Source: a virus
Reading direction: 5' to 3' (one strand)
Virus record (IMG/VR): IMGVR_UViG_3300010368_000065
Coordinates: 1-29,814 of that record
Length of the DNA stretch: 29,814 nt
Position numbers and translations under genes: made by a program. Shown piece by piece: positions 16,086 to 22,844 of this stretch; within the stretch, counting starts at the first letter, position 1; the number at the start of each line of letters is the position of its first letter. Under the pieces are notes generated by a model. It did not search any database. It saw only the letters and a list, made by a program, of their open reading frames with translations, and was not told the origin of the DNA.

Positions 16086-16898
16086 TTAATCTTCATAGTA
16101 ATAAAATGAAGTACTACCTGATGTACCTAAAAATACTGTACCTGCCTCTGGTTTATTATATAAAAAGTAAGGTGGGTCTGAAGTAACCGTATTTAGCTTG
16201 CCGTATATAAACTCATTACTTGTCTTTACCGATTCTGTTATTAGCACCCCATCGTCGCCTTGGAGCTGTACGAAACTACTAAACAGTCTTAAGTGTGCAT
16301 ATATATCACTGTAATACTCTGCATTTGTTGTGGCCTTACTCTTATTACCAGAGACACTCAAATTAACACTATACCCATCATCAGCGGAAACAGATGGCCA
16401 GCTTTGATAGGAATTAAATCTAGTTAGTATAATTGGATTTTCAAGAGAAGAGTTCAACGCACTACTACCTTCTTTGTATGTTAAAAATAATTTATCAGGT
16501 ATAACGTTACTTATGTTGAAAATAGGTCGAGTGACAACAGTATAGAAGTTTGATGCACTATCTACTGCTACTAATGTGACTTTATATTCACCTGGATACT
16601 TATAATAATGAGACGCGGTGAGGTCTGTTGATATTGTGCCGTCACCTAGGTCTATAAAATACCGATAACTATCAACTAGTGGCGAAGCTGATACTCCGTT
16701 CAGATCTGTACCATCAAAATCCGGAAAGACTCTAAATGTGTACTGCTCATTTGCAAACCCTGGAATGGCCGATATACCTCCCCATTTACTCTCTCTGGTG
16801 GACGGGTCAATGACACGCACCGGTAAGTTTATAGGTGGTAGAGTACTATAATCTCTATCAAAATTATAAATCTGAGATTCTGGTGATGTTATGGGCAT
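16086..16898 (-). CDS. PKD-domain virion protein next to gp6
   Basis: A 270-aa protein. Residues ~77-130 form a canonical PKD domain: YFIDLGDGTIS (80-90) is the FGDG-type turn, ASHYYKYPGEYKVTLVAVD (95-113) is the H-x-Y-x-x-x-G-x-Y-x-V-x-L hallmark, and a closing strand VVTRPIFNI follows. The N-terminal 75 residues contain a Pro-rich linker. The C-terminal ~130 are beta/aromatic and end in FYYYED. The ATG lies 2 nt after the gp6 stop codon and lacks a late promoter, so it is the second cistron of the gp6 unit and should be made stoichiometrically with the wedge. PKD domains are not part of the classical T4 wedge, so this looks like an added surface or spacer element. Confidence 0.75.
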   Translation of the reverse strand: MPITSPESQIYNFDRDYSTLPPINLPVRVIDPSTRESKWGGISAIPGFANEQYTFRVFPDFDGTDLNGVSASPLVDSYRYFIDLGDGTISTDLTASHYYKYPGEYKVTLVAVDSASNFYTVVTRPIFNISNVIPDKLFLTYKEGSSALNSSLENPIILTRFNSYQSWPSVSADDGYSVNLSVSGNKSKATTNAEYYSDIYAHLRLFSSFVQLQGDDGVLITESVKTSNEFIYGKLNTVTSDPPYFLYNKPEAGTVFLGTSGSTSFYYYED

Positions 16899-16900
16899 AA

Positions 16901-18733
16901 TTAATCAATAATTTCTACGTTAATTCTACTTTTCAAATCACTACTATATAAGAACGGAAATTTGAAGTACGGTAATGATACGTTAGACCCTGTACTCGCA
17001 ATATCGACATCAGCATATGCAGCGTTGAAGTTATATATGTTTAAAAATGGTACACTTCTAACTATTTCACCAGTATCAGCGCTACGCTTAACAGTTCTTA
17101 GACCTGCAACACCTTCAATAGCCAGAATTTTAGTACTGATGGCTGTAATGTTAATAGTGTCGCCTAGCTTTACGTTCGCCGGGTCAAAAGCTTCTTCAAA
17201 AACGTTATTAGCTTCCTCTATAATACGCGCTGCACTAATTCTATTATTCTGCTTACGTTGTATAATTAGTTCAGAATACTCAATATCATCAAGAGATGGC
17301 TTGTCGTTAAAGCTATCTTGCAACCCAATTGTAACTCCAACATAGACTGGATCCATTGGCTGTATTTCGGAGTTAATAATCTTTTGAGACTGAGCAGTAT
17401 TAATAACTTCTGATTTCTGTGCTTGTGTTAAATAAAATAAATTATTATCACTATCTGCTATCTTTATCTTCGGTACCATAAAGGCGTATACCTGGTTAGC
17501 CTGATTAGTAGTAGAGAATTTAACCTGATTGAATAAGAATCTTGAATCTTGGTTAGGTCTATCTAAACCAAGGTCGTAATAATACTTTATAACAGTATCA
17601 ATAAATGACTCATTACTCACCAAAACCGTACTTGTGATTATATTACTATAACGCTTTTCTACAAACGCTTGGAAATCATCGTTTGTTACAATTCTATTCT
17701 GCGCAAAGAAGCTTCTAGGTGCATTTTCCTTGATTTGCTTAACTGTTTCAATCTCACCAGGGCTAGTAGCTCCGATAGAGTTTGTAAATGCTACCGCCGA
17801 TGCAAGGTTAGGTGTTAGGATAAGAATATTAGACTCGTATATATCGGGCGTTATTGCTTCAAACTGTGTTGTTGTAAATACATTAAGATTATTACCGTCT
17901 AGCTTACCAGCGGAAACTTTACCACCTATACCATTACTCTTCAAGTAATATATAAAAATCTTATCTCCGGTTTGGAGTTGTATGCCATTGACACCGTTAC
18001 CAAATTTTATTTCATAAAACCCATTCTCATTTAAACGTTTCTCAAATACATAACTCGTATTAGTAGCATTAAAAAGAGAATCAATCTCTGCAAATTCATT
18101 ATACTTATTAGTGTTGGCGTTTTGAATATATACACCAATTGAATCAGCCTCAATATTAACCGGTGTCTGGTTAATATTATCTCTAACTAATAGGGTTACA
18201 GTTTCAAACTCTTCACCAATAGCTGTAAGAACAGGGTTCTCGACGTACTTCCCTTGATACAGTAGAGTATTTTCTGACAACGTCGTCAGTTGTTCATCAG
18301 CGATATTGGTCTTACTAAATGTTGCATCCTTGATGAAAGAATAGTCAGTACCATCGATACTAAAATACGAATATCTTTTTATAGTATATACGTTTACCGG
18401 TAACCTACTACTAGCCTCTGCTTCAAAAGGCAGTACTGCTGTCTTATAACCAGTAGGCTTGTATCCTATAAGCTTAGTAATCCTGTTAATATTTTCAAAA
18501 ACAGTAGATTCGTTGAATAGAGACTCAGAAGAGGTTTGGTTAAGGTAAAATAGTGAGAGGTGGTATGATAGAGCAATGATATCAATAATAGCAGATAGGT
18601 TACTGCCTTCAAAATCTTGGTCAGTAAAGGTACCGCCTTCTCTCAAACGCTGCTTAATTAAGCTCTTTAGAGTTAGGGCATCGAAAGTTGCATAAGCATC
18701 CTTCGGTAGTGTAAAGTCAGTATTATCCGCCAT
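16901..18733 (-). CDS. 6: Baseplate wedge protein gp6
   Basis: A 610-aa protein, near the T4 gp6 length (660). The N-terminal ~95 residues carry the conserved wedge signature: FDALTLKSLIKQRLRE, FEGSNLSAIIDIIALSYH, NINRITKLIGYKPTGYKTA. The central part follows the gp6/baseplate-J plan, including YEIKFGNGVNGIQLQTGDKI around residues 240-260 and the RSFFAQNRIVTNDDFQAFVEKRY segment near 340. The C-terminus has the expected GVAGLRTVKRSADTGE strand and a final LPYFKFPFLYSSD. In T4, gp6 dimers form the continuous ring around the hub that links the wedges and controls sheath contraction. It lies directly downstream of gp25, as in T4-like tail clusters, and has a late promoter. Confidence 0.93.
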   Translation of the reverse strand: MADNTDFTLPKDAYATFDALTLKSLIKQRLREGGTFTDQDFEGSNLSAIIDIIALSYHLSLFYLNQTSSESLFNESTVFENINRITKLIGYKPTGYKTAVLPFEAEASSRLPVNVYTIKRYSYFSIDGTDYSFIKDATFSKTNIADEQLTTLSENTLLYQGKYVENPVLTAIGEEFETVTLLVRDNINQTPVNIEADSIGVYIQNANTNKYNEFAEIDSLFNATNTSYVFEKRLNENGFYEIKFGNGVNGIQLQTGDKIFIYYLKSNGIGGKVSAGKLDGNNLNVFTTTQFEAITPDIYESNILILTPNLASAVAFTNSIGATSPGEIETVKQIKENAPRSFFAQNRIVTNDDFQAFVEKRYSNIITSTVLVSNESFIDTVIKYYYDLGLDRPNQDSRFLFNQVKFSTTNQANQVYAFMVPKIKIADSDNNLFYLTQAQKSEVINTAQSQKIINSEIQPMDPVYVGVTIGLQDSFNDKPSLDDIEYSELIIQRKQNNRISAARIIEEANNVFEEAFDPANVKLGDTINITAISTKILAIEGVAGLRTVKRSADTGEIVRSVPFLNIYNFNAAYADVDIASTGSNVSLPYFKFPFLYSSDLKSRINVEIID

Positions 18734-18738
18734 ATATT

Positions 18739-18746
18739 TATTTATG
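18739..18746 (-). promoter_or_regulatory. Late promoter element CATAAATA for gp6
   Basis: A 7-of-8 match to TATAAATA on the minus strand, 5 nt before the gp6 ATG at 18733. A second overlapping AATAAATA register lies 4 nt closer. No Shine-Dalgarno is present. Confidence 0.6.
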
Positions 18747-18761
18747 AATAAAAAACATTAA

Positions 18762-19238
18762 TTAAACGGAAAAACCGGATCGAGACAAATTACCGGAAAG
18801 ATTAAATTTAGCGCCTTTAAACCTAGGGATACTGTATGTGAAATTGCATATATAACTATGATTACCAATATCCGGTGTTATTGTTAGGTTGATAATGTTA
18901 ACTCGTGGCTCATTTGCTGCTACATTATCGATAATACCTGTACCAATAGCATCAGCTCGTTCTTCTGTTACTGGTAAGAAAAGAAGGTCACCGAAATTGA
19001 TGCCGAACGTGGGATTGAGTGGCTTTTCACCCGGCGATGTTGTTATAAGATTAATGAATGCGTTTTGTATTGCCTCGACATTAACATCGTCAAGAAGGTC
19101 TCTAACTTCTTTACCCTTATTGAGAGGGTCATTATTTGTATAACCTAAAACTAAATCTAGTCTAAGATCATTATAAATAACTTTATTCTCTTTCTGTGGT
19201 TGAGCTTGTGTTAGTATGTTTAAGTTAATCTCGGCCAT
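18762..19238 (-). CDS. 25: Baseplate wedge protein gp25 (GPW/gp25 family)
   Basis: A 158-aa protein (T4 gp25 is 132). The family core is clear: AIQNAFINLITTSPGEKPLNP (56-76) leads into TFGINFGDLLFLPV (77-90). EERADAIGTGIIDNVAANEPRV (92-113) follows, then the final strand pair ITPDIGNHSYICNFTYSIP. In contractile injection systems gp25 sits at the wedge-sheath junction and templates sheath assembly, together with gp6 and gp53. It is followed by gp6 after 28 nt. Upstream, a 53-nt divergent gap separates it from the plus-strand gene at 19292. Its own late-promoter match is poor (CTTAAATA, 9 nt from the ATG). Confidence 0.93.
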   Translation of the reverse strand: MAEINLNILTQAQPQKENKVIYNDLRLDLVLGYTNNDPLNKGKEVRDLLDDVNVEAIQNAFINLITTSPGEKPLNPTFGINFGDLLFLPVTEERADAIGTGIIDNVAANEPRVNIINLTITPDIGNHSYICNFTYSIPRFKGAKFNLSGNLSRSGFSV

Positions 19239-19247
19239 TGTATATAT

Positions 19248-19255
19248 TATTTAAG
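19248..19255 (-). promoter_or_regulatory. Poor late-promoter-like element CTTAAATA before gp25
   Basis: A 6-of-8 match to TATAAATA on the minus strand, 9 nt before the gp25 ATG, in the divergent gap shared with the plus-strand gene. The odd spacing and weaker match make it uncertain. Confidence 0.3.
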
Positions 19256-19278
19256 CTATGGAATTATTAACTCGAAAC

Positions 19279-19286
19279 CATAAATA
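19279..19286 (+). promoter_or_regulatory. Late promoter element CATAAATA
   Basis: A 7-of-8 match to TATAAATA on the plus strand, exactly 5 nt before the ATG at 19292. No Shine-Dalgarno is present. Confidence 0.6.
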
Positions 19287-19291
19287 ATAAT

Positions 19292-19882
19292 ATGGCGAAC
19301 AAATTTCTAAATCTTATCGAAGCAACTATACAGAGAATGACTAACGGTGGTATCCTAACTGGTGATAGAGTACAGCTAGCAGATGATTACAAGTCTCATA
19401 AAGGCTTTAAAGAATTACCTAAAACAGTGCAGGACTATATTGAAAGTATCTTTAAGGATACAGACCTCAATAAGAAGGTAATTAATATTAAAACCGAATA
19501 CCCTAGTTCGGCGCCAGGTAATGAAGATAACAGAGGCTCTTCGTTCATTGCTACAGTAGCTGTTGAACTTACTAACGGTCTGTATGATAATGAGAATTCA
19601 GTATCCGTACCAATGAGTATACTAGTTGCTGACGATGGCGGCCATGGTGCTGATTTCGGAAGTGCTCCAGTACCTGACTCAGTTAAGTATGATAACAAGG
19701 TTCAAATTGATCCTGTTGAAGCTGAAGAGAATGAAGAGCAGCAGCAAACAATGACTCAACAAGGTGATAGCCTTAAAAAATCAGAGCGCTCGCTAGCTAA
19801 GAAGAACACTAAGATACCTTCAAAGCCAGCGACACCGTCTCCAGCGGTTAATGAGAACTATACTGCACAGTATATGTCCTAG
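19292..19882 (+). CDS. Unrecognised late protein with charged C-terminal tail
   Basis: A 196-aa protein. Residues ~1-115 look folded: an N-terminal helix (KFLNLIEATIQRMTNGG), a Lys-rich middle with TVQDYIESIFKD, and strands such as SFIATVAVELTNG and VSVPMSILVADD. Residues ~140-196 are a disordered tail, first Glu/Gln-rich (EAEENEEQQQTM) and then Lys/Pro-rich. Such tails are common in phage scaffold, chaperone or head-tail assembly factors, but no family is recognised. It is a single plus-strand gene between minus-strand gp25 and gp44, with its own late-promoter element. Its stop codon shares the palindrome CTAG with the stop of gp44. Confidence 0.75.
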   Translation: MANKFLNLIEATIQRMTNGGILTGDRVQLADDYKSHKGFKELPKTVQDYIESIFKDTDLNKKVINIKTEYPSSAPGNEDNRGSSFIATVAVELTNGLYDNENSVSVPMSILVADDGGHGADFGSAPVPDSVKYDNKVQIDPVEAEENEEQQQTMTQQGDSLKKSERSLAKKNTKIPSKPATPSPAVNENYTAQYMS

Positions 19883-20793
19883 ATCTTGCTCAATGCTACC
19901 CAGCAAGCGAATGCATTAATCTCTTTGTCTAATACAAAGACATCCTTATACATATAATCACTAAGTACGAGAATATACTCTCGCTTCTTATCGTCATGCA
20001 GATTACTTGAATATATAAAGTTTAAGTACTGCTTCATGAGATTATGGTAATCCCCCTGAAACTCGTTTTCATTCTCGATAAGATACTTACGTAGTCCAAT
20101 TGCGTCGCTACTCTGTACATCATTATGAATCTTATCTACAAGCTCTCTACTATCTAAAGCGATGTCGATATTGAAACAACCATTAACACACGCCTTCTGC
20201 ACTGCGTTAATAATCTTACGAATATCAGGATAGTTCTGCTTAATTGCATTTACAAAATTAGTCTTCTGATCGTCTTCAATCTTAATACCTTCAGATTTTA
20301 CGACGCTGACAATACGTTTTAGTACATCATCAAACGGAGGGTTAAGGTCAAATGACTGCGTCCGGCTCTGAATAGCAGGTATGATCTTATGCTTATAGTT
20401 TGCAGTTAGAATAAAGCGAGTCTGCCCGCTATACTCTTCCATAGTATTACGTAGAGCACGTTGACCGTCGATAGTTATACCGTCAGCCTCATCAAGTATA
20501 ACTACCTTAATACCACCAGTAAGTGACTTGGTCTGACTAAAGCCAACAACCTTTGAGCGAATAGTATCGATACCATTCTCGTCTGATGCGTTAATATACA
20601 GATACTGACACTTTAAGATATCCTCAATGAGAATTCTAGCTAATGTAGTTTTACCAAGACCTGGTGTACCTACAAAGAGCAGATTGGGTATCTCGTCTTC
20701 AATAGATTCGAAATACTTTCTATTAGTATCCGATAAAACTAAATCAGCTAGCGTCCGTGGCCTATACTTTTCGACCCAAAGGTTGTTAAACAT
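19879..20793 (-). CDS. 44: Sliding-clamp loader ATPase subunit (T4 gp44-like)
   Basis: A 304-aa AAA+ protein (T4 gp44 is 319). The start WVEKYRPRTLADLVL is diagnostic of clamp loaders/RFC. Walker A GTPGLGKTT is at 42-50, Walker B VVILDEAD at 97-104, and sensor 1 TRFILTAN at 125-132. The arginine-finger SRC motif appears as SRT (143-145; Arg kept, Cys replaced). A sensor-2 segment PDIRKIIN is at 189-196, followed by a helical collar domain. In T4 four gp44 subunits plus gp62 load the gp45 clamp for replication, and gp45 also activates late transcription. Neither gp62 nor gp45 is in this window. The ATG overlaps the stop of a 36-aa basic gene (TAATG). No late promoter precedes the unit, which fits early or middle expression. 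Confidence 0.93.
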   Translation of the reverse strand: MFNNLWVEKYRPRTLADLVLSDTNRKYFESIEDEIPNLLFVGTPGLGKTTLARILIEDILKCQYLYINASDENGIDTIRSKVVGFSQTKSLTGGIKVVILDEADGITIDGQRALRNTMEEYSGQTRFILTANYKHKIIPAIQSRTQSFDLNPPFDDVLKRIVSVVKSEGIKIEDDQKTNFVNAIKQNYPDIRKIINAVQKACVNGCFNIDIALDSRELVDKIHNDVQSSDAIGLRKYLIENENEFQGDYHNLMKQYLNFIYSSNLHDDKKREYILVLSDYMYKDVFVLDKEINAFACWVALSKI

Positions 20794-20903
20794 TACTTTC
20801 TTTTCTTTTTCGGTGGTTTAGTAACAGTTACGGTTACTGTTTTACGTATCTTGGTACTACCTACCTTCTTCTCTGTTATTCTCTGTCTAGTTGTTTTGCC
20901 CAT
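20793..20903 (-). CDS. 36-aa highly basic mini-gene coupled to gp44
   Basis: A short reading frame from ATG at 20903 to TAA at 20795-20793. The protein starts MGKTTRQRITEKK, continues with a Thr/Val alternation (TVTVTVT) and ends KPPKKKRK. About 14 of 36 residues are Lys or Arg and only one is acidic, so it should bind nucleic acid or an acidic partner. Its stop codon overlaps the gp44 start codon in TAATG, the same junction that links three other gene pairs here, which argues for real translation. No Shine-Dalgarno lies upstream, only an A-rich leader. It could be a small clamp-loader-associated peptide or simply a leader ORF that sets gp44 translation. It is not recognised. Confidence 0.5.
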   Translation of the reverse strand: MGKTTRQRITEKKVGSTKIRKTVTVTVTKPPKKKRK

Positions 20904-20928
20904 ATTTTTTTATTTTTAATGTTAATCT

Positions 20929-20934
20929 ATTATA
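20929..20934 (-). promoter_or_regulatory. Possible sigma70-type -10 box (TATAAT)
   Basis: A perfect TATAAT on the minus strand, 25 nt before the mini-gene ATG, would give an A-rich leader of about 18 nt for the mini-gene/gp44 unit. No convincing -35 hexamer lies 17 nt upstream. If used, it would need an activator or extended contacts, as T4 middle promoters do. Confidence 0.3.
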
Positions 20935-20964
20935 ATGGTGTTCCTCCATGTTAGCTACTTTGTA

Positions 20965-21447
20965 TTACTTACCTGTTGAACCGAAGCCACCTTCACCTCG
21001 CTCAGCTACTTCAACCTCATCTGCCCACTCTACTGTAGTTACCCAATTCTTCTCTACCTTAATTTGAGCTACCTTATCTCCTACTTTATAGTTGTAGTCT
21101 TTATTAGAGAAGTTATACATCTTTACCGCACAATCACCTCGATACCCGGTATCAATCTCACCGAGATGCGGTTGCAACCCAGCTTTAAAACCTAGACCAG
21201 ACTTAGGTTTAATTACAAATCCAAAGCCGGGTGTGATATAACCGACCTTAATACCGACAGGTACTACAGCACTACCAATAGATACCTTATGATCCCAATG
21301 TGACCGAGCACCAGGGATGGTAGTATCTTCAACTGCGAATAAATCATAGCAGTTATCGTCATTATGAGCCTTTTCAGGTAGTTTAGCGTCATCGTGAGTC
21401 TTAACAAATTTAATCTCCGCGTCAATTTTTACATCAGTACTATTCAT
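20965..21447 (-). CDS. dut: dUTPase, trimeric type
   Basis: A 160-aa protein with all five dUTPase motifs in order. Motif 1 is DDNCYDLFA (30-38). Motif 2 is PKSGLG (81-86). Motif 3 is GEIDTGYRGD (96-105), carrying the catalytic Asp99 and the uracil-stacking Tyr102. Motif 4 is GDKVAQI (123-129). Motif 5 is RGEGGFGSTG (140-149), the C-terminal arm that closes over the nucleotide. It hydrolyses dUTP to dUMP and pyrophosphate, keeping uracil out of phage DNA and feeding dTMP synthesis. Two conserved arginines are Lys here (motifs 2 and 4), and motif 1 has Asn-Cys in place of the usual small-Gly pair. The gene sits upstream of the mini-gene/gp44 and has no late promoter. Confidence 0.93.
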   Translation of the reverse strand: MNSTDVKIDAEIKFVKTHDDAKLPEKAHNDDNCYDLFAVEDTTIPGARSHWDHKVSIGSAVVPVGIKVGYITPGFGFVIKPKSGLGFKAGLQPHLGEIDTGYRGDCAVKMYNFSNKDYNYKVGDKVAQIKVEKNWVTTVEWADEVEVAERGEGGFGSTGK

Positions 21448-21455
21448 ATGTACCT

Positions 21456-21483
21456 ATTGTATATACTAATCTTGAATATTCAA
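21456..21483 (-). promoter_or_regulatory. Possible sigma70-type promoter for dut
   Basis: On the minus strand TTGAAT (21478-21483) and TACAAT (21456-21461) are spaced 16 nt apart and could be -35 and -10 boxes reading into dut. The -10 ends 8 nt before the ATG, so the leader would be nearly absent, although an AGG lies 5 nt before the ATG. The -35 overlaps a 14-bp palindrome. Confidence 0.35.
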
Positions 21484-21484
21484 G
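21471..21484. promoter_or_regulatory. 14-bp perfect palindrome, candidate operator
   Basis: CTTGAATATTCAAG is a perfect palindrome in the 57-nt divergent gap between dut and the gp16-like gene. It covers the putative dut -35 box and lies 7 bp from the late-promoter element of the opposite gene, so a dimeric regulator bound here could affect both directions. Chance occurrence in AT-rich DNA is possible. Confidence 0.35.
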
Positions 21485-21491
21485 TGGTTAT

Positions 21492-21499
21492 ATTAAATA
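21492..21499 (+). promoter_or_regulatory. Late-promoter-like element ATTAAATA
   Basis: A 6-of-8 match to TATAAATA on the plus strand, exactly 5 nt before the ATG at 21505. This spacing supports both the promoter and the choice of start codon. Confidence 0.5.
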
Positions 21500-21504
21500 C
21501 TTTT

Positions 21505-21981
21505 ATGTCAAAGGAGGAAACCAATCCAGATGTTAATGATTTACTAGATGCTCTCAAAGCGAAAGGTGATATCAAAGTTAAAGCTACTTCTAACCAGAAT
21601 GAAGAATTTACACTCGAAAGAGATGATATTGAAGCTTTTATTCTGAATAATACCGGCAAGCTAATTAAAGATAGTATGTCATACATTGACGAGATTGGTG
21701 AATATGTTTCTGCGGCACCAGATAGTAGAGATGTTGAAGCTTTAGCTAAATTAATATCATCATCAGCTACAGCACTAGACAGTCTACAAAAGATACACAT
21801 CTCGAACGAGAAAAATAAAAACGCTGTCTTTATAAAGACATTGGATATCGAGAGTAAAAAGGTATTACAGCAGAGTGATCAACATCATAAAGTCCTACTC
21901 AATAGAGAAGAGTTAATGTCAAAATTAATTATAGAGGCAGAAATTGTAGATGATGTAGAATCTATCTCAACCCAGAATTAA
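21505..21981 (+). CDS. 16: Small terminase subunit (T4 gp16-like)
   Basis: A 158-aa protein (T4 gp16 is 164). The start at 21505 (MSKEETNPDV) is chosen because it follows the late promoter at the usual spacing. The longer frame from 21394 adds 37 hydrophobic residues antisense to the dut start. The order of features matches gp16. First comes an acidic N-terminus with DLLDAL, then LERDDIE leading into a long helical core. The PDSRDVEALAKLI segment (72-84) resembles the gp16 DSPRHMEVFATLM region, followed by LDSLQKIH. Finally VLLNREELMSKL (129-140) resembles the gp16 VFMGSPTELMDEI tail. Small terminases form ring oligomers that select DNA and regulate the gp17 packaging motor. Large terminase gp17 is not in the window. 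The match was made from memory, so confidence is moderate. Confidence 0.65.
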   Translation: MSKEETNPDVNDLLDALKAKGDIKVKATSNQNEEFTLERDDIEAFILNNTGKLIKDSMSYIDEIGEYVSAAPDSRDVEALAKLISSSATALDSLQKIHISNEKNKNAVFIKTLDIESKKVLQQSDQHHKVLLNREELMSKLIIEAEIVDDVESISTQN

Positions 21982-22844
21982 CTGCCAGGTGTATATACAT
22001 CATCCAGGTCAGCCTCAACATCACTAGTACCAGCATCTATCTTATTCTTTAGCATATCTAATGTAGTTGCTACACCTTCAATTGTAGTGTTATAAGCTAA
22101 ATCAATACTAGCTCTACTGAGATCTCTATCCTGCCAGTTAACCTCTTTAAAGAAGTTAATAAAGTCTGCCATATTTTTAAGCAGGGTTTTAATCTTAGCA
22201 TTCACCGGGTCCTTCAGTAAAAATAATCGATCTATATACAGATTATCATTAACTAGATTATCACCGTGCGCAGTTTTAGCAACATTTACATCCGTAGTTG
22301 CTTGTAGCCCTGCAAGGTTAGTTTTCATTAACGCATCAGTGTAGATGGAGAGTCTTATATTGTTATCTAACTGCGTCTGTGATACTTTGTTGTACAGAGA
22401 CGCTGGGAGAGCGTTGGGGTAGTTAAAATATGTATCGTAGGTATCAAAGAAGGGTGACGTGCTATTATCAATGATACTAGTCTGATTAATAATGTTACCT
22501 ATATCGTCGCTGAAAGCAATTAAGTACACATTACCTGTACCTAAGCTATCAGTAATAAAACCTCTAACAGATGTCAGAAGGCTTTGATATTTTTCAATGA
22601 AATATAATTGAAATTGCTCATTATAGCTATCGAGTTTTGAATTATTCAACTCTATATATACATTACTAATACTCTGTGCAATACTATCACTACTCTTAGC
22701 CTTCTCCAGATCTATACATGTACCTAGCTCATCTAAAAATCCTTGAAAGCTCTCGAATAGAGAGTTATTTGCCTCGTAAAAATCGACACTAGTTTGCTGG
22801 ACCATTCCTACATATTCCGGCGTTAAAGAAATTTGATTACTCAT
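21978..22844 (-). CDS. Hypothetical protein of the hub operon
   Basis: A 288-aa protein, last cistron of the gp53 - gp27-like unit. Its ATG overlaps the hub gene's stop in TAATG, so it is translationally coupled to it. The protein looks largely helical, with amphipathic stretches (FYEANNSLFESFQGFLDELG near 22-41, FIEKYQSLLTSVRGFI near 87-102, LKNMADFINFFKEV near 220-233) and an acidic C-terminus. No signal peptide, membrane span or catalytic motif is seen. Coupling to the hub suggests a baseplate hub component or assembly chaperone, the roles of gp28 and gp51 in T4, but no sequence similarity to these is evident. The stop codon shares TTAA with the convergent gp16-like gene. Confidence 0.7.
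   Translation of the reverse strand: MSNQISLTPEYVGMVQQTSVDFYEANNSLFESFQGFLDELGTCIDLEKAKSSDSIAQSISNVYIELNNSKLDSYNEQFQLYFIEKYQSLLTSVRGFITDSLGTGNVYLIAFSDDIGNIINQTSIIDNSTSPFFDTYDTYFNYPNALPASLYNKVSQTQLDNNIRLSIYTDALMKTNLAGLQATTDVNVAKTAHGDNLVNDNLYIDRLFLLKDPVNAKIKTLLKNMADFINFFKEVNWQDRDLSRASIDLAYNTTIEGVATTLDMLKNKIDAGTSDVEADLDDVYTPGS

Noticed and set aside
15842-16186. 114-codon plus-strand frame across the junction of the 497-aa and PKD genes
   Set aside because: It runs antisense through two supported minus-strand genes and has no initiation signal.
16962-17345. 127-codon plus-strand frame opposite gp6
   Set aside because: Antisense to the strongly supported gp6 gene; no start signal and no domain pattern.
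20793-20819. PPKKKRK-like C-terminus of the mini-gene as a nuclear localisation signal
   Set aside because: The resemblance to eukaryotic NLS sequences is irrelevant in a bacteriophage; it is just a basic cluster.
20887-20949. 20-codon minus-strand frame starting just 5' of a GGAGG
   Set aside because: It overlaps the basic mini-gene in another frame, its own GGAGG lies inside the ORF rather than before it, and it has no coupling to a gene.
21394-21504. N-terminal extension of the gp16-like protein from an ATG at 21394
   Set aside because: It would overlap the start of dut on the other strand and add a hydrophobic stretch absent from gp16. The ATG at 21505 lies exactly 5 nt after a late octamer.
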